From CAZSHX01 sp964606895 (GTDB taxonomy: Bacteria > Bacteroidota > Ignavibacteria > Kapaibacteriales > UBA2268): a stretch of 64,000 nt of DNA. Below the pieces are notes generated by a model. The model saw nothing but the letters and a program-made list of their open reading frames with translations, searched no databases and was not told where the DNA came from. The translations under genes and the position numbers were made by a program. The DNA is taken from positions 1-64,000 of the forward strand of contig CAZSHX010000011.1 of NCBI GenBank assembly GCA_964606895.1, read 5' to 3'. The number at the start of each line of letters is the position of its first letter. Positions within the stretch are counted from its first letter, which is position 1. This document shows, piece after piece, positions 56,612-64,000 of this stretch.

Positions 56612-58558
56612 TTAATATGCAAAATCCATTTGAAGAAGTATTTTTTGGGTATTATTGCCTTTGGACAAATTATATCCTGTACCGAGTGTGGAAACATTGT
56701 ACTTTTCGAAATAGGAATAGACAGCCCAAATCGAGATATTTTTTATAGGTGTTAGATTGAGAAATGAGTACCATTTGAATCCATTGCCGTACAGAAGCGA
56801 AGTGGGCATTATTCCGGGTGCCACTCCTTCGAATTCCCAAATTGCCGATTCATAGTTGTCAGTAGAATAGTAGGAAACTCGTCCTCCGATATTCAAAAAA
56901 TTCAGCATTTTCCAGTTGAATTCTCCAAAGCAGGATGCACCTAAGTCTTTGTTATCCGTATAATCATAAGATTTGTAATTACCTTCAATTCTGATTCTTG
57001 TTCGGAATGATTCATTGAATTTTTGGAAGATTTCAAATCTGGCAGATGTTCCCGATTTTTGAAAAACTATTTTTTTTGAAAGACTGTCATCTGTTTTTGA
57101 ATCAGTACTATTTTCGAAATGCAAGCGAAGTAAAATTTGGGTATTATCACTCAGATTCCAATTAGTCTGTAGGAAAAAATCACTTCCTTTAACAGGATAT
57201 GGAACAGAATATGTTGGTTTAACGGATTGATAAAAATCGGTGTAACCGGAAAAAGAAAGATTCGCAGAAACTCTGTATTTCAAACCAAGATAAATTCCGG
57301 TCTGGTTTGCCGGAGTGTAAGTTTCGCCAAACATATAACCATAAGGCGAACGATAGATAGAAGGAAAAGCACGAAAATGCAAAGCTGCTGATAAATTTGA
57401 AGTTTCGTACTGCATGCCCGATTGAAACCCGGTATGAAATTCAGCATCTTTACTTAGTTCGGCACCAACTGTAAATGGAGAAAACCGGTAATAGGTATAA
57501 ATTGAGTTAAGCATTCCGCCTTTGCCGCTGAACGAAGTTGCCGATTCTGTCACCATAGATTTGTCATAATCAAGATAGAACGAGTTGAGACCTGCTTTCA
57601 ATCCGAAATAATTGTATTCTAAATTTGCACCTGCCATTCTTTCATTGAATTTATTTTTTTTCGAAATTTCATTTTCGGTTCGGTACAATCCCAATTGGTA
57701 AATGGAAGTGATATTATTCAAACTGTCCGCTGTTCCTGAACGTGGAGTATAAGAAAAATGAAGAAGGGCTTTTAAGCTTGAATTTTTTGACATAACATAA
57801 GCTTTTGTGATTCCAATGCCGCGAAAAAATCCATTATCCATTGTTGAATTGTTCGGTGTTATTCCGCTTCCGTATTGCACAGCAGGAGAAATGGCATCAG
57901 AACCTTTTCTCAATCCTAATCCTTTCCAAAGATTATTACCGAATCCGCTTTGAACATAAAAATCTCCCAACAGTATATCATAGCCGGAAAAATTCATTTT
58001 AAGATAGCTGCTATAAAAATCAAAAATGCTTTTTTCTCCGGCATTTTTGGATATTATCAACGATGCTTCGTAAGTATCGTAAAAAAACTTGTATTTCTGA
58101 TATAAATCAAGTCTGTCACCTTTGAAAGAACTATCCTCAAATCCTCTGATTTGATTTAAGCTGTTTTCATTTCGAATTCTCGAATAGAATATATTTTTTT
58201 TAGTTGGTTTTTGAATTCCGGTGCATAGTTTCAGAATTATTAACTGCTCGCGGGTAAGATTCAAGCTGTCTGCCATTGTTCTAAAAGTTGTGAATGGATT
58301 TGCTTTGACAAATTTCAATATTCTTTCTGCATCTGAAAACGAAAATTCGGGTAATTTCATTAAGTCATCAATTTCCGCATCTGCAAGATATATCTTATTT
58401 ATTATAAAATATTCAATTTCATCCAGCTGTGGAGTTTGCTCATTATCCTGCGAGATTTTTTCCAAAAGGTTTTCTATTTGCTCCGGCTGATATTCCTGGC
58501 TTAAAAGAATATTGCGGGCTAATATAAACAACAATATGGCAATTATTGGATATTTCAT
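56612..58558 (-). CDS. Exported helix-hairpin-helix plus beta-barrel protein
   Basis: 648 residues with signal peptide (about 1-20, ending LLSQ). An N-terminal helical region (about 30-120) has two helix-hairpin-helix-like motifs (LADAEIDDLMKLPEFSFSDAERIL, TLREQL-type). From about 125 to the end the sequence alternates aromatic and polar residues with terminal FAY, consistent with a large outer-membrane beta-barrel. Such HhH-barrel proteins are frequent in this phylum, and their function is not established. Its ATG overlaps the stop of the PorV/PorQ-like gene by one base, so the two are coupled. Confidence 0.75.
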   Translation of the reverse strand: MKYPIIAILLFILARNILLSQEYQPEQIENLLEKISQDNEQTPQLDEIEYFIINKIYLADAEIDDLMKLPEFSFSDAERILKFVKANPFTTFRTMADSLNLTREQLIILKLCTGIQKPTKKNIFYSRIRNENSLNQIRGFEDSSFKGDRLDLYQKYKFFYDTYEASLIISKNAGEKSIFDFYSSYLKMNFSGYDILLGDFYVQSGFGNNLWKGLGLRKGSDAISPAVQYGSGITPNNSTMDNGFFRGIGITKAYVMSKNSSLKALLHFSYTPRSGTADSLNNITSIYQLGLYRTENEISKKNKFNERMAGANLEYNYFGLKAGLNSFYLDYDKSMVTESATSFSGKGGMLNSIYTYYRFSPFTVGAELSKDAEFHTGFQSGMQYETSNLSAALHFRAFPSIYRSPYGYMFGETYTPANQTGIYLGLKYRVSANLSFSGYTDFYQSVKPTYSVPYPVKGSDFFLQTNWNLSDNTQILLRLHFENSTDSKTDDSLSKKIVFQKSGTSARFEIFQKFNESFRTRIRIEGNYKSYDYTDNKDLGASCFGEFNWKMLNFLNIGGRVSYYSTDNYESAIWEFEGVAPGIMPTSLLYGNGFKWYSFLNLTPIKNISIWAVYSYFEKYNVSTLGTGYNLSKGNNTQKILLQMDFAY

Positions 58559-59370
58559 CAGAAGTAATATCCTATCCCGAATTGATTGGAAAACCCTAAC
58601 CTTTGATGGTATTCTAAACCCAGCAGTAAGGAAAAACTATTACTCAGACAAGTTCTGACTTCCAAATCAAGTATCTCTGGATTTGTAAGTAATCCGAGCC
58701 TTGCCGATATATCAGGACTGAATTGATATTTAGTGCTGAAAGATAATCCGCTTGTTTTGTTGATTACTACATTTGCCGACAAATCAAAACTCAAATCCTT
58801 CATTGCTTGATAACCAAATCCTAAAACAAGATATCGTTGATATTCTGCCAAATTTTCATTCCCTAAAATATTGCTTAATGAAAATCCGGCAGAAAATGCA
58901 TTGCTCAGGGCAATAATTGAAGAAACATTCAGGCTGAAGATATATCTGTTGCCATAGTCTTTAATTCCAACTCTTCCAAAATCAGCAGATATTCCAATAT
59001 TGATTAATTTATTTGATGAATAGGCAATGCCGGCACTACCCGTAAATTCGTTGTAAAGATTATTGCCGATACCTGCAAAAGATATTCCTGATGAAAGATT
59101 TTCAGATACCTTGGTTGCATAGCTCAAAACAAAAGGCGAGAGTTCGGGCAAATTAAATTTTGAATAAGACAGCATTCCGGAAATACAGGCAGAGTCCACT
59201 AAAGACAGTAATGCCGGATGATTTATCACCGACAATTCCGATATATTTGTTTTCTCGGTTGAACCCTTGGAAGAAGAAAAAATACTGTTGTTCAATAAAT
59301 ATGAAAAACTTCCAAAATAATTTATCGGAAAAATAGTGATAACTATTATAATAAATTTCATTAATTTCAT
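58558..59370 (-). CDS. PorV/PorQ-like outer-membrane barrel protein
   Basis: 270 residues from the ATG at 59370; the upstream ATG at 59409 would overlap the divergent gene. The N-terminus is a signal segment. The mature protein has the GSAGIAYSSNKLINIGISADFGRVG and FSAGFSLSNILGNE patterns of PorV/PorQ (FadL-related) barrels and ends in GYYF. In T9SS, PorV shuttles cargo from the translocon; whether this relative does that is inferred. Neighbours are a PorD-like protein (divergent) and the HhH-barrel protein (coupled). Confidence 0.65.
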   Translation of the reverse strand: MKLMKFIIIVITIFPINYFGSFSYLLNNSIFSSSKGSTEKTNISELSVINHPALLSLVDSACISGMLSYSKFNLPELSPFVLSYATKVSENLSSGISFAGIGNNLYNEFTGSAGIAYSSNKLINIGISADFGRVGIKDYGNRYIFSLNVSSIIALSNAFSAGFSLSNILGNENLAEYQRYLVLGFGYQAMKDLSFDLSANVVINKTSGLSFSTKYQFSPDISARLGLLTNPEILDLEVRTCLSNSFSLLLGLEYHQRLGFSNQFGIGYYF

Positions 59371-59445
59371 AAGTCTGAATTTTCGGACATTGATTTTTCT
59401 GAATTGCAAAATAAGAAATTTGAATTAAATAATATAAGGAACATC

Positions 59446-60351
59446 ATGAAAAAAAATGCGGCTATCGTTATTTTGTTGATAATATTTATCTTTTTGGCTC
59501 ATCACAGTAGTTATGGTCAGGAAATTAAGGCTAATGTCCTTGTTAATATGGAGCAACTTTCCTACGAAACCAGAAATTATGTTTCATCAATGGCTGACGA
59601 TGTATCGAAATATATCAACAGCCAAAAATTTGGAGATGAAGACTGGAAAACAGAACAAATTCCTGTTGAGATTAATATCTTGCTCAGTGGCGGCAGTAAT
59701 AACCGTTATCAGGGAAAAATTTTCATCGTAGCAAAAAGAAATCTTCAGGGCGGCGGTCAATCTGTCATGCTGAAAATGAAGGATGAAAAATGGTCATTTA
59801 ATTATGGTACAGGTGCAAATTTTACTTTCAGCACACTCAGATTTGATGAATTCCGCAGTTTGATTGATTATTACATGCTTTTGATTATCGGTTTTGACAA
59901 AGACCTTTACGGCGAATTGGACGGTTCTCAATTTTTCGAAAAAGCGAAATCTGTTGTCCAACTCGGTGCCTCTGCCTCTGCCGATGGATATCAAACCCAA
60001 AGTCAGCTTGGAGATTTTACAAGGTTTAATCTGCTTACTGAATTGACCGATATGCGTTACGAAGATATGAGAAAGCTTTTCTATTCTTATTATTTCGATG
60101 GTTTGGATGTTATGACTACCGATAAAGAAAAAGGAACGAAAGCTGTGGATGATTTTGTTTTCAATCTGGCAAAATTCAAAAAGGAAAAAATGGTTGGACC
60201 GAGCGTTTTGCTCCAGCTTTTTTTCGATACCAAGGCACCCGAAATTGGTTCAATTTTTAAAGGGTACAGCGAAAAATCAGTTTTCCAAAATTTAATCTAT
60301 CTCGACCCGAGCAACACGGTTTTATATAAGGAAGCTGAAGAAGGGAAGTAG
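59446..60351 (+). CDS. PorD-like (DUF4835) T9SS-associated protein
   Basis: 301 residues from the ATG at 59446, which has AAGGA about 5 bp upstream; the earlier frame from 59404 lacks this. Signal peptide ends HHSSYGQ. The mature sequence (EIKANVLVNMEQLS, a central DEFRSLIDYYMLLIIGFDKDLY and a C-terminal VLLQLFFDTKAPEI) fits the DUF4835 family, named PorD in T9SS-bearing Bacteroidota. Periplasmic. It is divergent from the PorV/PorQ-like gene and convergent with a T9SS cargo. Confidence 0.75.
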   Translation: MKKNAAIVILLIIFIFLAHHSSYGQEIKANVLVNMEQLSYETRNYVSSMADDVSKYINSQKFGDEDWKTEQIPVEINILLSGGSNNRYQGKIFIVAKRNLQGGGQSVMLKMKDEKWSFNYGTGANFTFSTLRFDEFRSLIDYYMLLIIGFDKDLYGELDGSQFFEKAKSVVQLGASASADGYQTQSQLGDFTRFNLLTELTDMRYEDMRKLFYSYYFDGLDVMTTDKEKGTKAVDDFVFNLAKFKKEKMVGPSVLLQLFFDTKAPEIGSIFKGYSEKSVFQNLIYLDPSNTVLYKEAEEGK

Positions 60352-60372
60352 AAATACTGAATTTCAGATGAC

Positions 60373-60411
60373 TAAAAAAAAAGGCTGTCCCTGAAGGGAA
60401 CAGCCTTTTTT
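60373..60411. terminator. Bidirectional intrinsic terminator
   Basis: A-run, GGCTGTCCC, short loop, GGGAACAGCC with one bulged A, T-run: a stem of about nine pairs between the porD-like gene and the convergent cargo gene. Confidence 0.8.
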
Positions 60412-60430
60412 GCTTTGAATTCTACCAATG

Positions 60431-63400
60431 CTATTTTACAACATTGAATCTCGTGAATGCCATGTCTGCACCTGATTTTACAACAAGTGTGTAACTGCCG
60501 CTTGCAACTTTGCCAAGGTCAATTTTCAGTACATGATTTCCTTCGTCGAATAACTGATTCTCGCAATATCCAATCACTCTTTCGCCGTTCAAATCGAATA
60601 TTTCAACCGTAAATGCGGAAGATTCGGGAACATCAAGAGTAAATTCCACAGCCTCAGTTGCCGGATTCGGGAAAATATTGGTTATTGAGAATGAACCTTT
60701 TGTTGCTTCAATTAAATTCTCTTCGTCTCTTGCCCTTGGAGTTCGGAAACTATTTGGGTTGTTGGTGGCAGGATTTCTGTTGAACAGTGCTGTACCGTTC
60801 GCCGGGTTACCATTGTAGCCGCTGACACGAACATAATAAAGCATAGTTGCTGAAAGTGAAGTGAGATTGCAGTACAACAGATTTCCATAATATACAATTT
60901 TTCCGCTTCCGATTGCCGGTGCCTGAGTATAATTATTACTATAACTGCTGTAAGCTCTTCTGGAAACCGGCAGTTCATTGTCGGTTATAGGATTAGTAAC
61001 ACGGATAGTAACAAAGCTTCCGGCTCCGTTGCCCCTTGTCCATCTAATTTGTGCCGTAGTAGGACGAATACTTGCAAAACTAATATTGTAGTCCTGAATA
61101 GTCGGTCCGTCGTTTGCAACTGTTCTGGTTGTGCAGGTCATATCCCTGCCGTATGTTGTACCAACTACATTGGTTCCAACAGCACGATAGTGATAAATCG
61201 TATTAGAATTCAAACCGGTTAGCTGAATAGCCATTGCAATATTTTCAGCATTATAAGCCAAAGGACTTTCGTTGAAGTAAATATTATTTCCATAGCTTGT
61301 AGTTTCGCCATATTCGATTCTCGCAGTTGATTGCGAACCGTTGGAAGAAACTGTTCCTCTCACAATTCCGGTCGTTGTAGTCATATCGGAATATCCGCCT
61401 GTTGTTACAGTTGGAGGATTGATTTCTGCTTCTGCACGCGGAATCGTTGGATTTGTCAGATAGTTGTAAGTTGCAGGATGAACCATGTCCCAATTAAATG
61501 GTATGAGAGTGAAATAATAATGATTTCCACGGCTCAACCCGGTTAGAGAGATTGAAGTTTGATTTTTATTTGTTATAATGGCTGCAATTTTCTGTCCGTC
61601 ATAAATATCGTACCTTTCGTAACCGTAACCTGAAGCATACTCGGTTCCTTCAATTGGTAGCCAGGTCGGATAGCTTCCGATTCTCTGAATCAGCAAATAG
61701 CCGTCACAATCAGTAATATTATTTGCAGGCTCAAAAGTTACATCAATTTGAGTTGCAGATTGAGTTCTGGCATAAAAAGTTCTTGCATGGCGTTTCGGTT
61801 CGGGTGATAAAGTCCAGAAATCTCTGTGGTTTGATTCCGGTCCTTCGCCATCAATGTTTGTTCCTGTCAGCCAGTAATTATAATGAGATTCCGGAGATAA
61901 ATCATTTAATGGAGTGTTATAAGTAGTACTACTGCTTGAAATAAGACGGTAAACATGCGAACAATTATTATCAATAGATTCTAATTTCATCATATAAGGC
62001 GACTCACCCTCTCCACCAACTCTCCAAGTATCGCCTGCATCGTCAGACATTCCGTAAGACCCGTTGCCACAGCTTCCACAGTCAGCAAAAAACCATCCAA
62101 AAGGTGTATCAGGATATTTTAATTCACCTTGTATAATTGCTATATCCGATTTCAAAACAATAGCATATTCTGTATTAGCACTTAATAACTGACTAAATCC
62201 TGTAAATTCAACAGGAGTAGGATCTTCAGCATTTATAATATCAGAAATTAATCCGGTTGATAGAACTGAAACTTGAGTGGTTGGTTCTCCATTACCATCT
62301 GTATTATATAATTCCAAGGAATAATTATAATTCTCTCCGGTTTCATCTGATCCATTTAACAACAAAGTAGCTTTATTTAAAGTAACAACAGACCCACCGG
62401 TCGAAAATGATTGTGATAAATAATTTTCAACCGTAACCCAATCACGGGAATCAATAATCTCATCAAGGGTACTATATATTTCAGAGGATGATGAGGAAGA
62501 AGAACCACCTTCCAATTTCATCAGGAATGGTGTTTCCCCCGAATACTCACTTGCTGAAACCCATGAACTACCATTATTGCTGGACCATGACCTGTATCCT
62601 TCGGAATAGTTGGTGTAGCTATATATCCAAAATAGACTTATCTCCCACGGGGGCTCAACCATATCTATGTCTGTTTTTATAACTATAGCATATTCACTTG
62701 AAGCATCCAATGGAGCATTAAGTCCGGTTAGTTCATAAAGGGCCGGTCCTTCCGATTTTGGTAAATCATCAATTAAACCATTATCAAGCTGACTAATAAA
62801 TGAAGTGGGTTCTCCGTTGCTTGCATTCCAAAGTTCGATTGAATAATGATATGATCTGGTGTTATCCCAAGCTCCAAACCAAAAACTTGCCTTTGTTAAA
62901 GTCACGGCTGAAGAACCTGTTGAGAATGACTGGGCTCTTGCCATATTTAAATTGAAATAATCAGCGAAATCCCAATCATAATCAATAGTATTAAAGAGGG
63001 TTGTTGGTGATGATGAACCCCCCTGCCCGCAGTCAACATACAAATTAAAAGTAAATGGCTCGGGACCGTTTATCATATCGGATGTCCAACTCTGACCGTT
63101 ATTTACATCAGGTGTCCAGTTAGCTCTGAAAGAAGTAGTATCGCGGACGTTAGCCGAGTCAGCTCTTGGAGGGAAGTAACGCGTTGTTGGGTGTTGAGTA
63201 CATGACCATGCACTATAACCGCTTGCATTATGAGCCATGACACGATAGTAGTACATTGTGTTTGGTCTTAAATCTTCAACTGTACCAACGTTTGTACTGC
63301 AAGTAGAGATAAACTGGGTTAATGTGGTTTTTGAAATACCTGCATAAGTGCTAAAATAATCAGAAAAACTATTATCAAATTTACTGAACTGCACAGTATA

Positions 63401-64000
63401 TGTCAGAGGCTCAGGTCCTTCAGTTTCCTCGAACCAATTTGCTTCCAAATCAGTTATATGGATATTCTTTGCCGTAGTTGTTGAACAGCCCGGAGCAAGC
63501 GGAAGAGTGGTTGGGGATTGAGTGCAGGATTCTGCACCAACACCACCTGCATTTGTTGCAAATACTTTATAATAATACATCGTATTCGGAATCAAAGCTG
63601 AACCGTTATATTGGTCAATATATAGGCTGTTGGTACTTTTTGTTAATGAAGCATAATCTTCATAAGGACTAAAGCCGGAATTATCGCTTACTCGTACCGT
63701 ATATGTTAGAGTTTCAGGACCTTCAGCTTTCTCAGCCCAATTTGCCGTTAAATCAGTAGTATGAATTGATGTAGCAACTGCACATGTTGGATCGAGCGGA
63801 AGAGTCGTTGGGGTTTGAGTGCACGATTCGGCACCGCTTCCTGTTGCATTTGTTGAAAATACTTTATAATAATACATGGTATTCGGAATCAATGGAGAAC
63901 CGTCATATTGGTCGATTAAATGACTGAGAGTAGCTTTTGGAATAGATGCGTGATCTTCGTATGGACTGAATGAAACATTATCGCTAACACGCACAGTATA
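60431..64000 (-). CDS. T9SS-secreted multidomain adhesin-like protein, N-terminus beyond the window
   Basis: Partial: the frame is open to the right edge, so the start and signal peptide lie outside. About 1189 residues are visible. From the edge inward: fibronectin-III-like repeats of 99 residues (period 297 bp, near-identical), each ending ESCTQ.PTTLPL with paired cysteines. Another FN3-like unit is split by two tandem about 170-residue domains (roughly 330-496 and 503-672 of the visible part), which resemble choice-of-anchor modules and are joined by serine linkers. More FN3-like units follow. The last 83 residues (FPNPATEAVEF... SGSYTLVVKSG... FNVVK) are a type A T9SS sorting domain. Surface adhesion is plausible; the ligand is unknown. 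Confidence 0.85.
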   Translation of the reverse strand, partial: YTVRVSDNVSFSPYEDHASIPKATLSHLIDQYDGSPLIPNTMYYYKVFSTNATGSGAESCTQTPTTLPLDPTCAVATSIHTTDLTANWAEKAEGPETLTYTVRVSDNSGFSPYEDYASLTKSTNSLYIDQYNGSALIPNTMYYYKVFATNAGGVGAESCTQSPTTLPLAPGCSTTTAKNIHITDLEANWFEETEGPEPLTYTVQFSKFDNSFSDYFSTYAGISKTTLTQFISTCSTNVGTVEDLRPNTMYYYRVMAHNASGYSAWSCTQHPTTRYFPPRADSANVRDTTSFRANWTPDVNNGQSWTSDMINGPEPFTFNLYVDCGQGGSSSPTTLFNTIDYDWDFADYFNLNMARAQSFSTGSSAVTLTKASFWFGAWDNTRSYHYSIELWNASNGEPTSFISQLDNGLIDDLPKSEGPALYELTGLNAPLDASSEYAIVIKTDIDMVEPPWEISLFWIYSYTNYSEGYRSWSSNNGSSWVSASEYSGETPFLMKLEGGSSSSSSSEIYSTLDEIIDSRDWVTVENYLSQSFSTGGSVVTLNKATLLLNGSDETGENYNYSLELYNTDGNGEPTTQVSVLSTGLISDIINAEDPTPVEFTGFSQLLSANTEYAIVLKSDIAIIQGELKYPDTPFGWFFADCGSCGNGSYGMSDDAGDTWRVGGEGESPYMMKLESIDNNCSHVYRLISSSSTTYNTPLNDLSPESHYNYWLTGTNIDGEGPESNHRDFWTLSPEPKRHARTFYARTQSATQIDVTFEPANNITDCDGYLLIQRIGSYPTWLPIEGTEYASGYGYERYDIYDGQKIAAIITNKNQTSISLTGLSRGNHYYFTLIPFNWDMVHPATYNYLTNPTIPRAEAEINPPTVTTGGYSDMTTTTGIVRGTVSSNGSQSTARIEYGETTSYGNNIYFNESPLAYNAENIAMAIQLTGLNSNTIYHYRAVGTNVVGTTYGRDMTCTTRTVANDGPTIQDYNISFASIRPTTAQIRWTRGNGAGSFVTIRVTNPITDNELPVSRRAYSSYSNNYTQAPAIGSGKIVYYGNLLYCNLTSLSATMLYYVRVSGYNGNPANGTALFNRNPATNNPNSFRTPRARDEENLIEATKGSFSITNIFPNPATEAVEFTLDVPESSAFTVEIFDLNGERVIGYCENQLFDEGNHVLKIDLGKVASGSYTLVVKSGADMAFTRFNVVK
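61979..63007 (-). repeat. Two tandem jelly-roll-like domains inserted in an FN3 unit
   Basis: Each copy has the order AQSFSTG/LSQSFSTG, a KAS/KATL strand, a NGEPT turn, EYAIV[IL]K-[ST]DI, a GSSW or GDTW turn and ESP-type YMMKL/FLMKLE end. They lie between FTFNLYVDC and CSHVYRLISS, halves of one fibronectin-like unit. Confidence 0.6.

Noticed and set aside
63480..64000. 297-bp direct repeats considered as a mobile or integration element
   Set aside because: They correspond exactly to 99-residue domain repeats in an open frame.

Overview
AT-rich chromosomal window from a Gram-negative bacterium of the Bacteroidota / Chlorobi-Ignavibacteria-Kapabacteria (FCB) assemblage. Three proteins end in the C-terminal sorting domain of the type IX secretion system (T9SS) (4362-7958, 30418-32376, 60431-64000). 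A PorD-like and a PorV/PorQ-like protein sit next to each other at 58.5-60.4 kb. Several genes are preceded by the Bacteroidota-type promoter TTTG-N19-TAnnTTTG; the one before leuC is perfect. The species cannot be named from the sequence. No rRNA, tRNA, CRISPR array, prophage or intact insertion sequence was seen.

Layout. 0.5-2.3 kb: leuC-leuD with its own promoter. 2.4-8.0 kb: small exported proteins, including a lysine-repeat protein, then a 1198-residue beta-propeller/fibronectin T9SS cargo. 8.1-11.1 kb: a small basic ORF, then purH and a class I aminotransferase. 11.2-13.5 kb: lipoprotein hydrolase and an unknown exported protein. 13.5-14.4 kb: non-coding, with decayed repeats. 14.4-17.4 kb: coiled-coil protein, pirin, Era. 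17.5-26.4 kb: two very large hybrid histidine kinases; the upstream one is interrupted by a 10-N assembly gap, an in-frame stop and a 7-bp duplication. 27-29.7 kb: lipoprotein-like zinc metallopeptidase and a truncated VapBC-type toxin-antitoxin remnant. 29.7-32.4 kb: an ECF sigma factor with an unusual partner, a membrane-anchored anti-sigma-like protein ending in a T9SS sorting domain. 32.4-33.9 kb: duplicated lipoproteins. 34-37.5 kb: smpB-tyrS, a REC-first histidine kinase, secG. 37.6-44.0 kb: an apparent operon of a ligand-binding hybrid kinase, a CocE-type hydrolase and a DUF1579 protein. 44.3-51.2 kb: housekeeping genes (ribosome-rescue factor, pepD with a PqqD-like partner, clpC, rarA, an Rrf2 regulator). 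51.4-56.6 kb: a sensor kinase translationally coupled to an MltD-like transglycosylase, then a multi-pass TPR protein. 56.6-64 kb: T9SS and outer-membrane genes, then a cargo gene running off the right edge.

How it fits together. The window mixes core metabolism, translation and proteolysis with a large sensory and cell-surface load. There are five histidine-kinase genes; three end in receiver domains and one starts with one, but no DNA-binding response regulator is present, so their outputs lie elsewhere. The most interesting candidate for an undescribed system is the sigma factor plus T9SS-tagged membrane protein at 29.7-32.4 kb, which could link secretion state to transcription. That is inference from gene order and domains only.
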